A stretch of DNA of 64,000 nt from a virus, in the IMG/VR virus record IMGVR_UViG_3300007754_000008, positions 1 to 64,000 of that record; one strand, given 5' to 3'. The notes beneath the pieces were generated by a model that searched no databases, was not told the origin of the DNA, and saw nothing but the letters and a program-made list of their open reading frames with translations. The first letter of the stretch is position 1; each line of letters opens with the position of its first letter. The position numbers were made by a program, and so were the translations under genes. Of this stretch, positions 1 through 7,700 are shown in pieces.

Positions 1-3
1 TTC

Positions 4-69
4 CTGATCCCAGATCCAACACACATCACTCGAGATTATTCCTGACTAGCATATTGGATCAGGGATCAG
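4..69. repeat. Hairpin 1 of a covarying family
   Basis: The left arm 4-19 (CTGATCCCAGATCCAA) pairs with the right arm 54-69 (TTGGATCAGGGATCAG). Fifteen of sixteen positions pair, with one A opposite A at the ninth position. The loop is 34 bases. Confidence 0.85.
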
Positions 70-156
70 TACCTGTGGATACCAGCCTCTCGATTGAATA
101 CGATCTAGCCACGCCGGTGGGTTTATTCAGGTTTCACCCACTATTATTTTTCCTTA

Positions 157-224
157 CTGATCCCAGGTCCAGCAGTTGCCCCGCGGGAGCTTATCCGGCA
201 CGTAGCTACTGGACCAGGGATCAG
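157..224. repeat. Hairpin 2 of a covarying family
   Basis: The left arm 157-172 (CTGATCCCAGGTCCAG) pairs with 209-224 (CTGGACCAGGGATCAG). The outer half equals hairpin 1. The inner half differs but the changes are compensated, and the same A-A mismatch is kept. A156 and T225 add one more pair. The loop holds a palindromic CCCGCGGG. Confidence 0.85.
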
Positions 225-326
225 TTGTTGTCCTGTGCAGGCGGACTACTCATTCTAGCTTTGTAGCCATTGTGTCCATCAATCGCGACCTGTACTATAG
301 CGGTTAAAATCCCGCAGTTACAACAT

Positions 327-377
327 CTGATCCCAGGCCCTACAACCAAGGTTTTTGCGAATAGGGCCAGGGATCAG
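327..377. repeat. Hairpin 3 of a covarying family
   Basis: The left arm 327-342 (CTGATCCCAGGCCCTA) pairs with 362-377 (TAGGGCCAGGGATCAG), again with the single A-A mismatch. The loop is 19 bases. A further perfect 12-bp inverted repeat (378-389 with 419-430) starts at the next base. Confidence 0.85.
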
Positions 378-430
378 TTCTGGTTGTTATATGGAATATT
401 CAATTATATGGGTTGAATTAACAACCAGAA
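378..430. repeat. 12-bp inverted repeat
   Basis: TTCTGGTTGTTA (378-389) is exactly complementary to TAACAACCAGAA (419-430), with a 29-base AT-rich loop. It abuts hairpin 3, so the two could stack in a folded transcript. Confidence 0.7.
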
Positions 431-490
431 GTTGTCCCACTGTTTCCAAATTTATCGACCGGGCTACAGTAAAACGAGGTCATATCCAGA

Positions 491-808
491 TTATAGCTTA
501 ATAGCTATATATTCCGAATCTCTTAATATCTCTTTTTCTTTTTTGTCCCAATATTTTTTGTCTCCTTTCTGTACTAGTCTTATATAAGGATTAAATTTTA
601 TTTTGCCATTGTTTTTGTTTTTTTTCAATGGAGTAGTACTTAAGTTCCAAGTACAACATTTATCCATTAGGTATTTTTTAAGTTCTTTTAACTCAAACCC
701 ATCAGCACGACATGTTGAATAAGCAAGATTGCCGGTAAAATAAGTATATTGGTCTCCGGATTTTGCGTCATTGAACCATGTATTAAATTGTTTTATTTTT
801 TCGTTCAT
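491..808 (-). CDS. Hypothetical protein, 105 aa
   Basis: The start is well supported: on the minus strand AAAGGAG precedes the ATG by six bases. The protein is basic and hydrophilic, with two adjacent cysteines mid-chain (KCCTW) and a Lys/Asp-rich C-terminus. There is no signal peptide or membrane segment. It reads away from the rightward gene at 897 across a shared promoter region, a typical position for an early or regulatory phage gene. I do not recognise the family. Confidence 0.65.
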   Translation of the reverse strand: MNEKIKQFNTWFNDAKSGDQYTYFTGNLAYSTCRADGFELKELKKYLMDKCCTWNLSTTPLKKNKNNGKIKFNPYIRLVQKGDKKYWDKKEKEILRDSEYIAIKL

Positions 809-832
809 TATTTCTCCTTTATTAATTATTCC

Positions 833-873
833 TACATACTCCTATTGACAAGTAATGTCAAGTAGTATATAAA
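833..873. promoter_or_regulatory. Divergent sigma-70-type promoter with palindromic -35
   Basis: On the plus strand TTGACA (845-850) and TATAAA (868-873) are 17 bp apart, giving a start near 880, before the gene at 897. The -35 is half of a palindrome, TTGACA-agtaa-TGTCAA (845-861), whose other half is a TTGACA on the minus strand. Seventeen bp further on the minus strand lies TATGTA (833-838), a weaker -10 for the leftward gene. The two promoters therefore share one short element, which a repressor could cover. Confidence 0.6.
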
Positions 874-896
874 TTTATTTTAACAGAAAGGAAAAA

Positions 897-1895
897 ATGT
901 CAAGAATAAGACTAAACCAAGAGTACAGAAATAAAATCGCAAATCGTATGCGAGTACACTTGGAGTGTGAAAACACACAAGAGAAAGAGAAGTTTTTTGA
1001 GTTAAGAGAAAACTTTAAAAACTTACAAGATAAGACATGGGAACTTGCAGAACAATGTGTGAGACGACAATATCCACAAGAAGATGTTGATACTTGTCAT
1101 TATCTTGAAAAAAAATATCCGAATGTTGATACTGTATCAAAGGACAGTTGTTTTCATTTTGGATATATGGGAAACCCAGAAGAAAAAGATGAAGAAGATA
1201 AATATATCTCAAAGCATTTTGATTTTAGATTGGGTGGTGATATTGATGGAATAGACCGACAATCAAATCAAGATGAAGATGATAATTGGGGTAGGAAAGA
1301 CCATAGAGACTTTGCTTATGCTTATTTTCGTGATGAGTTGAAAGCGAAAGAGGGTTGCAATCCTGATATAAATATTGAAATGTCAGGTAAAGAAAGCAAT
1401 CCACATTGGACAAAATATTCTGACGCTAACGCTAGGGTGTTGGGATTTAATTCTGGTAGAAATAATCTGACAAGTTATTCTGATGAATGGAATAAAGAAT
1501 ACGAGTTGGATTTAATTGGTCGTGAGTATTGTCGTGATAGACAAATCCCAGTTGCAAGAGAGGAGTTTCAAACTTTTTTAATATGGCAACAGGCTAAAGG
1601 TCAATTATCTATCGCACATCATAAATGGATTGAGAGTATTTTAAATCAGATGAAAGAAATTAAAATCGGTTTAAAAGGCTATCGCTATTTAGACGAGGCG
1701 ATTGAGTTATGTACTGAACTTGGATTAGATGTTCAAGAGGCAGAAATCATACGAACAAACTCAACCGGACTTGTTATCTATAATCCTAAAAATCTAGCGG
1801 ATAGGATTAAAGGTATGAAAAACAAAAACACAAGTAGAAAGGATAAAATACTCGCTAGAATGGAGTATGAAAAACAACAACAAAGTGTAAACTAA
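897..1895 (+). CDS. Hypothetical early protein, 332 aa
   Basis: The ATG follows an AAAGGA SD and a good upstream promoter. The product is charged, with an N-terminal Arg/Glu-rich helical stretch (residues 1-70), an acidic mid-section rich in Asp and His (about 95-160, including GGDIDGIDR), and a basic C-terminal tail. No nucleotide-binding loop, zinc cluster or membrane segment is visible. It is the largest gene of the leftmost cluster and is followed by a 12-bp hairpin. I do not recognise the family. Confidence 0.7.
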   Translation: MSRIRLNQEYRNKIANRMRVHLECENTQEKEKFFELRENFKNLQDKTWELAEQCVRRQYPQEDVDTCHYLEKKYPNVDTVSKDSCFHFGYMGNPEEKDEEDKYISKHFDFRLGGDIDGIDRQSNQDEDDNWGRKDHRDFAYAYFRDELKAKEGCNPDINIEMSGKESNPHWTKYSDANARVLGFNSGRNNLTSYSDEWNKEYELDLIGREYCRDRQIPVAREEFQTFLIWQQAKGQLSIAHHKWIESILNQMKEIKIGLKGYRYLDEAIELCTELGLDVQEAEIIRTNSTGLVIYNPKNLADRIKGMKNKNTSRKDKILARMEYEKQQQSVN

Positions 1896-1903
1896 CACTT
1901 GAC

Positions 1904-1934
1904 GAGGCTATCCTACTTATGATAGGATAGCCTC
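1904..1934 (+). terminator. Terminator-like hairpin
   Basis: A perfect 12-bp stem (GAGGCTATCCTA with TAGGATAGCCTC) closes a 7-base loop, nine bases after the stop of the 332-residue gene. It is followed by AATTAATA rather than a T run, so it could be an intrinsic terminator, an RNA-processing site or a 3'-end stabiliser. Confidence 0.55.
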
Positions 1935-1954
1935 AATTAATAGAAAGGAATAAA

Positions 1955-2167
1955 ATGGAAAACAATAAAACATTTACAATCACATTTACAAAACAAAATG
2001 GCGAGAGTACAACTAGAAAGGCAAAATGGACAGATAAGTGTCAAGAGTTTGTTGCACAAGCGGGACATAGATGTTTAACTTTTTTAGATTTAGACGCAAC
2101 TGAAAGATATGGCAAAGACCAATATAGAATGGCGACTGATAAAATAACTACATGGAGTATTAAATGA
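1955..2167 (+). CDS. Hypothetical protein, 70 aa
   Basis: An AGAAAGGA SD precedes the ATG. The product is soluble and Lys/Thr-rich with two cysteines. It starts a run of four genes joined by ATGA overlaps (1955, 2164, 2247, 2408), which suggests translational coupling. Family not recognised. Confidence 0.6.
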   Translation: MENNKTFTITFTKQNGESTTRKAKWTDKCQEFVAQAGHRCLTFLDLDATERYGKDQYRMATDKITTWSIK

Positions 2168-2250
2168 CAAAAATAGATGTAGCAATTATTTGTGCTTTTT
2201 ATATTTTTATTATGACTTGTTGTGGTTTAATTGAGTGGGGGATATTATGA
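2164..2250 (+). CDS. Small membrane peptide, 28 aa
   Basis: This short frame starts at an ATGA overlapping the stop of the preceding gene and ends in an ATGA shared with the next. After MTKID comes a continuous hydrophobic stretch (residues 6-22) with two cysteines, enough for one membrane span. No separate SD is needed if translation is coupled. It is below usual ORF cut-offs; the double overlap is the main support. Confidence 0.5.
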   Translation: MTKIDVAIICAFYIFIMTCCGLIEWGIL

Positions 2251-2411
2251 GTGAGAGAATAAATAAAAAAATCAAATTGCTTTGGAATGAAATTAGAGAG
2301 CATTTAAAATATAAAAGAAATAATAGTCCTAATAACTATTGGTATCCAATGCATAACGAGTTATTTAAACAAAAATGCTTTGCAATTAAAGTATTAAAGG
2401 GGGTTAAATGA
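2247..2411 (+). CDS. Hypothetical basic protein, 54 aa
   Basis: It overlaps both neighbours by four bases (ATGA) and has a GTGGGGG stretch just upstream that can act as SD. The product is Lys/Asn-rich with an amphipathic N-terminal helix and an aromatic cluster (NYWYP) at residues 30-34. No family recognised. Confidence 0.5.
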   Translation: MSERINKKIKLLWNEIREHLKYKRNNSPNNYWYPMHNELFKQKCFAIKVLKGVK

Positions 2412-2779
2412 GTGATTATAATTGGTGTCATGGTCCGGAGTGTCATACTCAGGAAACTCAATCAAGAGTAAGAGGTTCCGGCGAGAATAAAGTTTTAAGA
2501 ACTATTAGAATTAAATGGGGCAGATATAACTACTCCGGCGATGAACAGCCTAATATTTGGGATTATTTTTGTAATACTAGATGTTTACATGATTATTTAA
2601 ATAAACATGCAACAGCTATCGCCAACATTGCGCCATGTACCGAGGCTCTTGAAACACCTATTAAAGTTGAAAAAACAAAGTATGAAAGTCATAGAACACA
2701 GTGGAATGATAATGGAGATTATCAACGAGTACCATATCAAGCAACAAAGACTACAATTAGTAGGGTTGACAATGATTGA
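2408..2779 (+). CDS. Cys/His-rich putative zinc-binding protein, 123 aa
   Basis: The start lies in an ATGA overlap, preceded by AAAGGGGG. Two Cys/His groups are visible: CHGPECH near residues 7-13 and FCNTRCLHDYLNKH near 54-67. Their spacing suggests one zinc site of the treble-clef or MYND-like kind, though I cannot assign a family. It is downstream in a coupled string of small early genes, consistent with a host-interaction or nucleic-acid-binding role. Confidence 0.6.
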   Translation: MSDYNWCHGPECHTQETQSRVRGSGENKVLRTIRIKWGRYNYSGDEQPNIWDYFCNTRCLHDYLNKHATAIANIAPCTEALETPIKVEKTKYESHRTQWNDNGDYQRVPYQATKTTISRVDND

Positions 2780-3041
2780 TCTTTCCTATATTCTCCCAGA
2801 TATGAAAACAAATACAGATAATAAAACACACAAAAGAAGTAATAGATTTACAGGACAATCTATTATGTTAACTAAACAAGAGGCTAGCAAACATGATGCA
2901 ATCTTTATCAATGAACTAGCAGCAACACTAGATGATAAGACACTTGGTTATGGTGCATCTAAACTATGGAACAAAGTTCGTAAGGACTTGGATTGGTTTA
3001 GACAACACAACGCCGAGGCTTATATGGTTTTATTAGATTAG
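2772..3041 (+). CDS. Hypothetical protein, 89 aa
   Basis: I chose the ATG at 2772, which overlaps the end of the previous gene by eight bases. An upstream start at 2607 would bury 55 residues inside that gene. The product is soluble and helical, with a C-terminal segment rich in Trp, Lys and Asp (residues 65-80). It ends the early cluster. No family recognised. Confidence 0.55.
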   Translation: MIDLSYILPDMKTNTDNKTHKRSNRFTGQSIMLTKQEASKHDAIFINELAATLDDKTLGYGASKLWNKVRKDLDWFRQHNAEAYMVLLD

Positions 3042-3265
3042 CCATCAACCAACAGCACGGGCGAGCAATCGCCCCTGCTTCCCACCCATATCAATAGAGG
3101 TACCAAACCCAATTCCAAAAAACTTCGAGAATAAAGGTCGACCCCAGAAATAAATAAAAAGGGGTCCCACTACTCTGGGTTGAATTGCTTGATTTAGAGA
3201 GTTAATCCTGTTAAAAACATGTTCAACATCTTATAAAGGTGCGAAAAATTTTTTAAAAATTTTGT
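3042..3265 (+). other. Leader of the packaging operon
   Basis: These 224 bases hold no gene. A short hairpin at 3059-3074 (GGGCGA-GCAA-TCGCCC) has a GNRA-type tetraloop and could end the early transcript, although no T run follows. The last 35 bases before terL are an AT palindrome (AAATTTTTTAAAAATTTTG) instead of an SD. I see no clear -35/-10 pair. Confidence 0.45.
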
Positions 3266-4744
3266 ATGGATTTAAATAATATAGATATAAGCAAGCTACC
3301 TTCAGACGTTCGTAAAACTTTTCGACAACTGCAAGTAATGCATGCAGAGAAAAAAATTCAAAATAAAGCCAAAGATGATTTTTTAAGCTTTGTCAAATGT
3401 GTTTGGCCCGAGTTCATTGAAGGGGCGCACCATAGACATATAGCAAAAAAGTTTAATGACCTTGCAGAAGGTAAAATTAACAGACTAATTGTTAACATGC
3501 CACCTCGACACACTAAGTCGGAGTTTGCATCTTACTTGTTACCAGCATGGATGGTGGGCCGTAATCCAAAATTAAAGATTATTCAAGCAACTCACACCGG
3601 AGAGCTTGCAATAAGATTTGGTCGTAAGGCCAAGCACTTAATTGACTCTCCAGATTATCACAAAATTTTTAAAACTAGACTACAAGAAGACTCTCAAGCT
3701 GCAGGTAGGTGGGAAACTGCGCAAGGTGGAGAGTATTTTGCAGCTGGTGTTGGTGGTGCAATCACGGGTCGTGGTGCTGATTTACTAATTATTGATGATC
3801 CGCACTCGGAACAAGATGCACTTTCACCAACAGCCATGGAAAATGCGTATGAATGGTACACGTCAGGACCAAGACAACGTTTACAACCTGGTGCAAAAAT
3901 AGTTTTAGTCATGACAAGGTGGTCAAAAAAAGATTTAACAGGAATTTTATTAAAAAATCAAACTGAAATTAAAGGAGATCAGTGGGAAGTGGTCGAATTT
4001 CCAGCGATCTTGGATGATGGACCTAAACCTGAAGCAGTTTGGCCAGAATATTGGAAATTAGACGAATTAGAGAAGGTAAAAGCAACGTTACCGGTTGGAA
4101 AATGGAATGCACAGTGGATGCAACGTCCAACTTCTGAAGAAGGAGCGTTAATTAAGCGAGAATGGTGGCGAGTATGGGATCATGACGAACCACCTAACCT
4201 TCATTATGTAATTCAATCTTACGATACTGCGTATCTTAAGAAAGAAACAGCCGATTTTAGTGCAATTACGACTTGGGGAGTATTTTATCCTAACGAAGAT
4301 TCACCTGCTAACCTCATTTTAGTAGATGCGATCAAAGGAAGATATGAATTCCCGGAATTAAGGCGTATTGCACTGGATCAGTATAAATATTGGAATCCAG
4401 AATCAGTTATCATCGAAGCAAAGGCCGCAGGACTGCCTTTGACCTATGAATTGAGACAGATGGATATACCAGTTCAGAACTTTACACCAAGCAAAGGAAA
4501 TGATAAACATGTCAGAGTAAATACATGCGCTCCGCTGTTTGAATCTGGCATGATTTGGGCGCCTGACCAGAAATTTGCGGAGGAAGTGATTGAGGAATGT
4601 GCAGCATTCCCGCATGGTGATCATGACGACTTAGTTGATAGTATGACTCAAGCTGTTATGCGCTTTAGACAAGGTGGTTTTTTAAAGCACCCTGAAGACT
4701 ATGTAGATGAAAAACGAGCGCCTAGGAAGTTTGTGTATTATTAA
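3266..4744 (+). CDS. terL: Terminase large subunit
   Basis: This is the ATPase-nuclease that pumps DNA through the portal and cuts it. The ATPase domain has Walker A in NMPPRHTKSE (residues 77-86) and Walker B in LLIIDDPH (173-180). The C-terminal RNase H-like nuclease carries the acidic residues D320, E384 and D455/D456 (HGDHDDLVD). At 492 residues its length is normal for the family. No SD precedes the ATG, but the N-terminus matches what marine phage TerL proteins usually look like. Its partner TerS lies far away on the other strand (62428-63012). A 2-bp gap separates it from the next gene. Confidence 0.93.
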   Translation: MDLNNIDISKLPSDVRKTFRQLQVMHAEKKIQNKAKDDFLSFVKCVWPEFIEGAHHRHIAKKFNDLAEGKINRLIVNMPPRHTKSEFASYLLPAWMVGRNPKLKIIQATHTGELAIRFGRKAKHLIDSPDYHKIFKTRLQEDSQAAGRWETAQGGEYFAAGVGGAITGRGADLLIIDDPHSEQDALSPTAMENAYEWYTSGPRQRLQPGAKIVLVMTRWSKKDLTGILLKNQTEIKGDQWEVVEFPAILDDGPKPEAVWPEYWKLDELEKVKATLPVGKWNAQWMQRPTSEEGALIKREWWRVWDHDEPPNLHYVIQSYDTAYLKKETADFSAITTWGVFYPNEDSPANLILVDAIKGRYEFPELRRIALDQYKYWNPESVIIEAKAAGLPLTYELRQMDIPVQNFTPSKGNDKHVRVNTCAPLFESGMIWAPDQKFAEEVIEECAAFPHGDHDDLVDSMTQAVMRFRQGGFLKHPEDYVDEKRAPRKFVYY

Positions 4745-4746
4745 TT

Positions 4747-7700
4747 ATGGCAGGAATATTTTCACTTAGAAATTGGGTTATGAAACAACTCATGAAAACC
4801 GATAAATCCGGAATCATGAAAATACCTCCTAAAGGTAAAATTGATTTTGGTGAAATGCTTTTAAAAGAACAGTTATTTCAAAAAGGCATTAATCCAGGAA
4901 TGATTAAAAATGAAAAACAACTAGACAATATTATAAATACTCCCGTCGTTTCAAAAAGTGAAAGAGCTAAACCTAAAAAATCTGGAAAAGTTATTGAAGT
5001 AGATTTTGATAAAGGTAGATGGAACAAAGCTAGTGGTGGAAGAACCGGTTTAAGTTATTTACTTGCAGAAGATACAAATGAAAGAATGCCTTATGCAGAA
5101 GGAAACGGCGTATATGATGAAGATGTAGCTAAGAAAAAATTTGGTGAAAGAGTAAGACGATTAATGGATGAAGGTTATGATTTTGCTGAAGCTGTTAAAG
5201 AAGCTATGAAAGAAGAAGGTTTTGCAGAAGGCGGCCGTGTTCCGTATTTTGAAGGAGCAATAGTTGATCCTGAAGGATATAATATTACTAGAAGAGAGAT
5301 GGGAATACTTGCAAATGCAAATCCAAGTATGAGAGAAATGATACGTGAATTTCTTACTAGCAGAAGAAAACATAAATTCGTTTATCCTGATAGAATCTTA
5401 GAGATGAAAGCTGGTAGAAGAACGGGTGAAGCATCAGGTGGCCGTGCAGGATTACTGGGTGAGAGACCGGGATATCAATTAGGTGGGGTTTTAAATATAG
5501 GATATCATGGAACAAGTCCTGCAAATTTAAGATCTATAGCAACGTCAGGATTTACAGGGGGTACAGTTCCAACATGGGCAGGGACAGGTAAAACATTTAC
5601 AACACCAAATATAAATGTTGCTTCAACATATGGACCAAGACAAATCCCTATAGTTCAATCTGCTCAACATTTTAAACTTCCTGGAGGAGGAATCCCAGGT
5701 CAGACACTTACAGAGGCTTTTAAAAATATTGGTAAAACAAAATTTGGTTTTGAAACGGCACTTAAACCTGATCAAGCAACTAAAGGAATGACAGCTTTTG
5801 AAAGAATGAAGGTAAAATACCCCCATTCTCAAACATTAAAAAGATTATTAGAAACTGGAACAACAGCAGTTACAAAACCTACTAATTGGTTAAAATTAGC
5901 AGGTATTCCACTTTCAGCTCTTACAGGAATATTATCTTCTACACCAGTAGGCAGTGCAGAAATGCCCGCATATGGCAGCGAAGAATATAAAGCTCTTATG
6001 GCAAAAGAAGCACTATTTAAGAAAAAACAAGAACAAGCAAATATTTTTAAAAAAATAAAAGAAAAACGATTAGCAGAAGAAGCAGCAGCGGCAGCGTCAA
6101 AAGCAAAATGGCAAAAGGATTATTCTAATTGGAGAAGTCCTTCAGGACGTGACCATGAAAGCACAGCAGGGATTGGTAGTAAAGAATCTAAAAAAGGTCC
6201 GGCAGGAGGATCTATAGGAGCTAGTCGATTTAGAGCCAATGGTGGATTAATGATGGCAGACGGCGGTATCGCAGGCATGTTAGGTGAAAGAACAGGATAT
6301 CAAAACGGCCTTCTTGCAAATATTCCCCCTGAATATAGATTATATGCTGGTACAATGTTACCAGGAAATCAAACTGGAACAATTGATGAAAGTTATTTTA
6401 ACCAAGATTTTAAAGATCAAGTTAAAGATCAAGTTTTAAGTAAAATGGATCGGGGTATGGAATTTGAAGGTTATAAGCATCCTAAAGCATTTCCTAGCGG
6501 AACTGTTAGGAAAGGACAAATTTTTCCACGCGATTATGTAACAGAAAAAAATCCTTTTGGATATACTTCTCCACAATACGGAATAGGAAGAACTAATCCT
6601 ACTGGTTATTCTTCTGTTTTTAATACATTAGGAACTTATGATTATAAATATAACATGCCTAATGCACCAGACTTTAGTAATGCCAGTATAGATATTACGG
6701 ATAAATATGATTGGAATCCAAATTATGGAACTGTGGGTGATTTTACAGGTTATATAGGTCAAGGATATGGAAGAGAAGATGATGAAGATTATGTCAAAGG
6801 AACAGATGTTGATGCAAAAATGTTAAAAGAATATGTGTTTAATCAAATTAAAAATAGAAAATTAAACGTAGGTGCTGGGCTAGAATTATTAGGAAATTAT
6901 TTCGGACCAAGAGCTTCTGAAGGAAAAGGAAAAGATATCGAAATAAATATCCCTGTTAAAAAGAAAAAGAAATATGTATCACCTGCTTCTCCACATGGAA
7001 ATGGCGGTGGCGGTGGCAGAAGACCAGATAACCCAGGTGGTTTTACAAATCCTGGTAAAGGAAGCTACGGACCACATATGGCATTAGGCGGTCGTGCAGG
7101 ATTTGCAGAAGGCAAAGGACCAAAAATGTCTAGAAGAAATTTTTTAAAAATAATGGGAGGCCTTGCAGCATTACCAGTTGTTGGTAAATTTTTTAAATGG
7201 GCAAAACCTCTTGCTAAGACTGCTAAAGTTGCAGATCTAACTTCAGTCCCAATTAAAAATATTGAAGGCATGCCATCATGGTTCAAGCCCCTTGTAAATA
7301 GAGTTATTAAAGAAGGTAAAGAAGCTAAAGTAACAGAATATGATAGACTTATTACTCATACAGCTAAATTACCAGAATCCAAAACACCTATTTCTGTCAG
7401 TCAAGATTTAAACACAGGAGATGTATGGGTTGATATTGGTGAACAGACTAAACATGGTTGGGCTGATGGTCATTATGGTCAACCGGTTAGATTAGAATAT
7501 AAAGCAGCTGAAGATATAATAAGTGGTCCTTCAGATGAACCATTTAAAGTTGGGGTAAGAGATCCACTCTTAAGAGAAAAAGTATCGATACATAAAGATT
7601 TAGTGAAGGACATAAAACCTGGCAAGGAGGGTCTACGTCTTAAACCAGGAAAAACCAAAGAAGAGTTTTGGATTGAAGAAGCAGAATTTACTGGAGGACA

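Larger units (their letters stand above)
1..490. other. Non-coding leader with structured repeats
   Basis: No convincing gene is visible in these bases. A frame stays open from base 3 to 266 but lacks an SD and has only a TTG start at 54. The stretch is dominated by three long hairpins of one family, at 4-69, 157-224 and 327-377, and a fourth inverted repeat at 378-430. A smaller stem, GTGGGT/ACCCAC, lies near 116-140. Its base composition is richer in GC than the genes that follow. It could be a non-coding RNA, a replication or packaging site, or a contig end. Confidence 0.6.

Noticed and set aside
54-266. Open frame of 70 codons in the left-end region
   Set aside because: TTG start, no SD, covered by hairpin arms and of non-coding composition. 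Kept only as part of the circular-junction idea.
2607-2771. Upstream extension of the gene at 2772
   Set aside because: It would overlap the Cys/His-rich gene for 165 bases and lacks an SD. The ATG at 2772 is favoured by overlap geometry.
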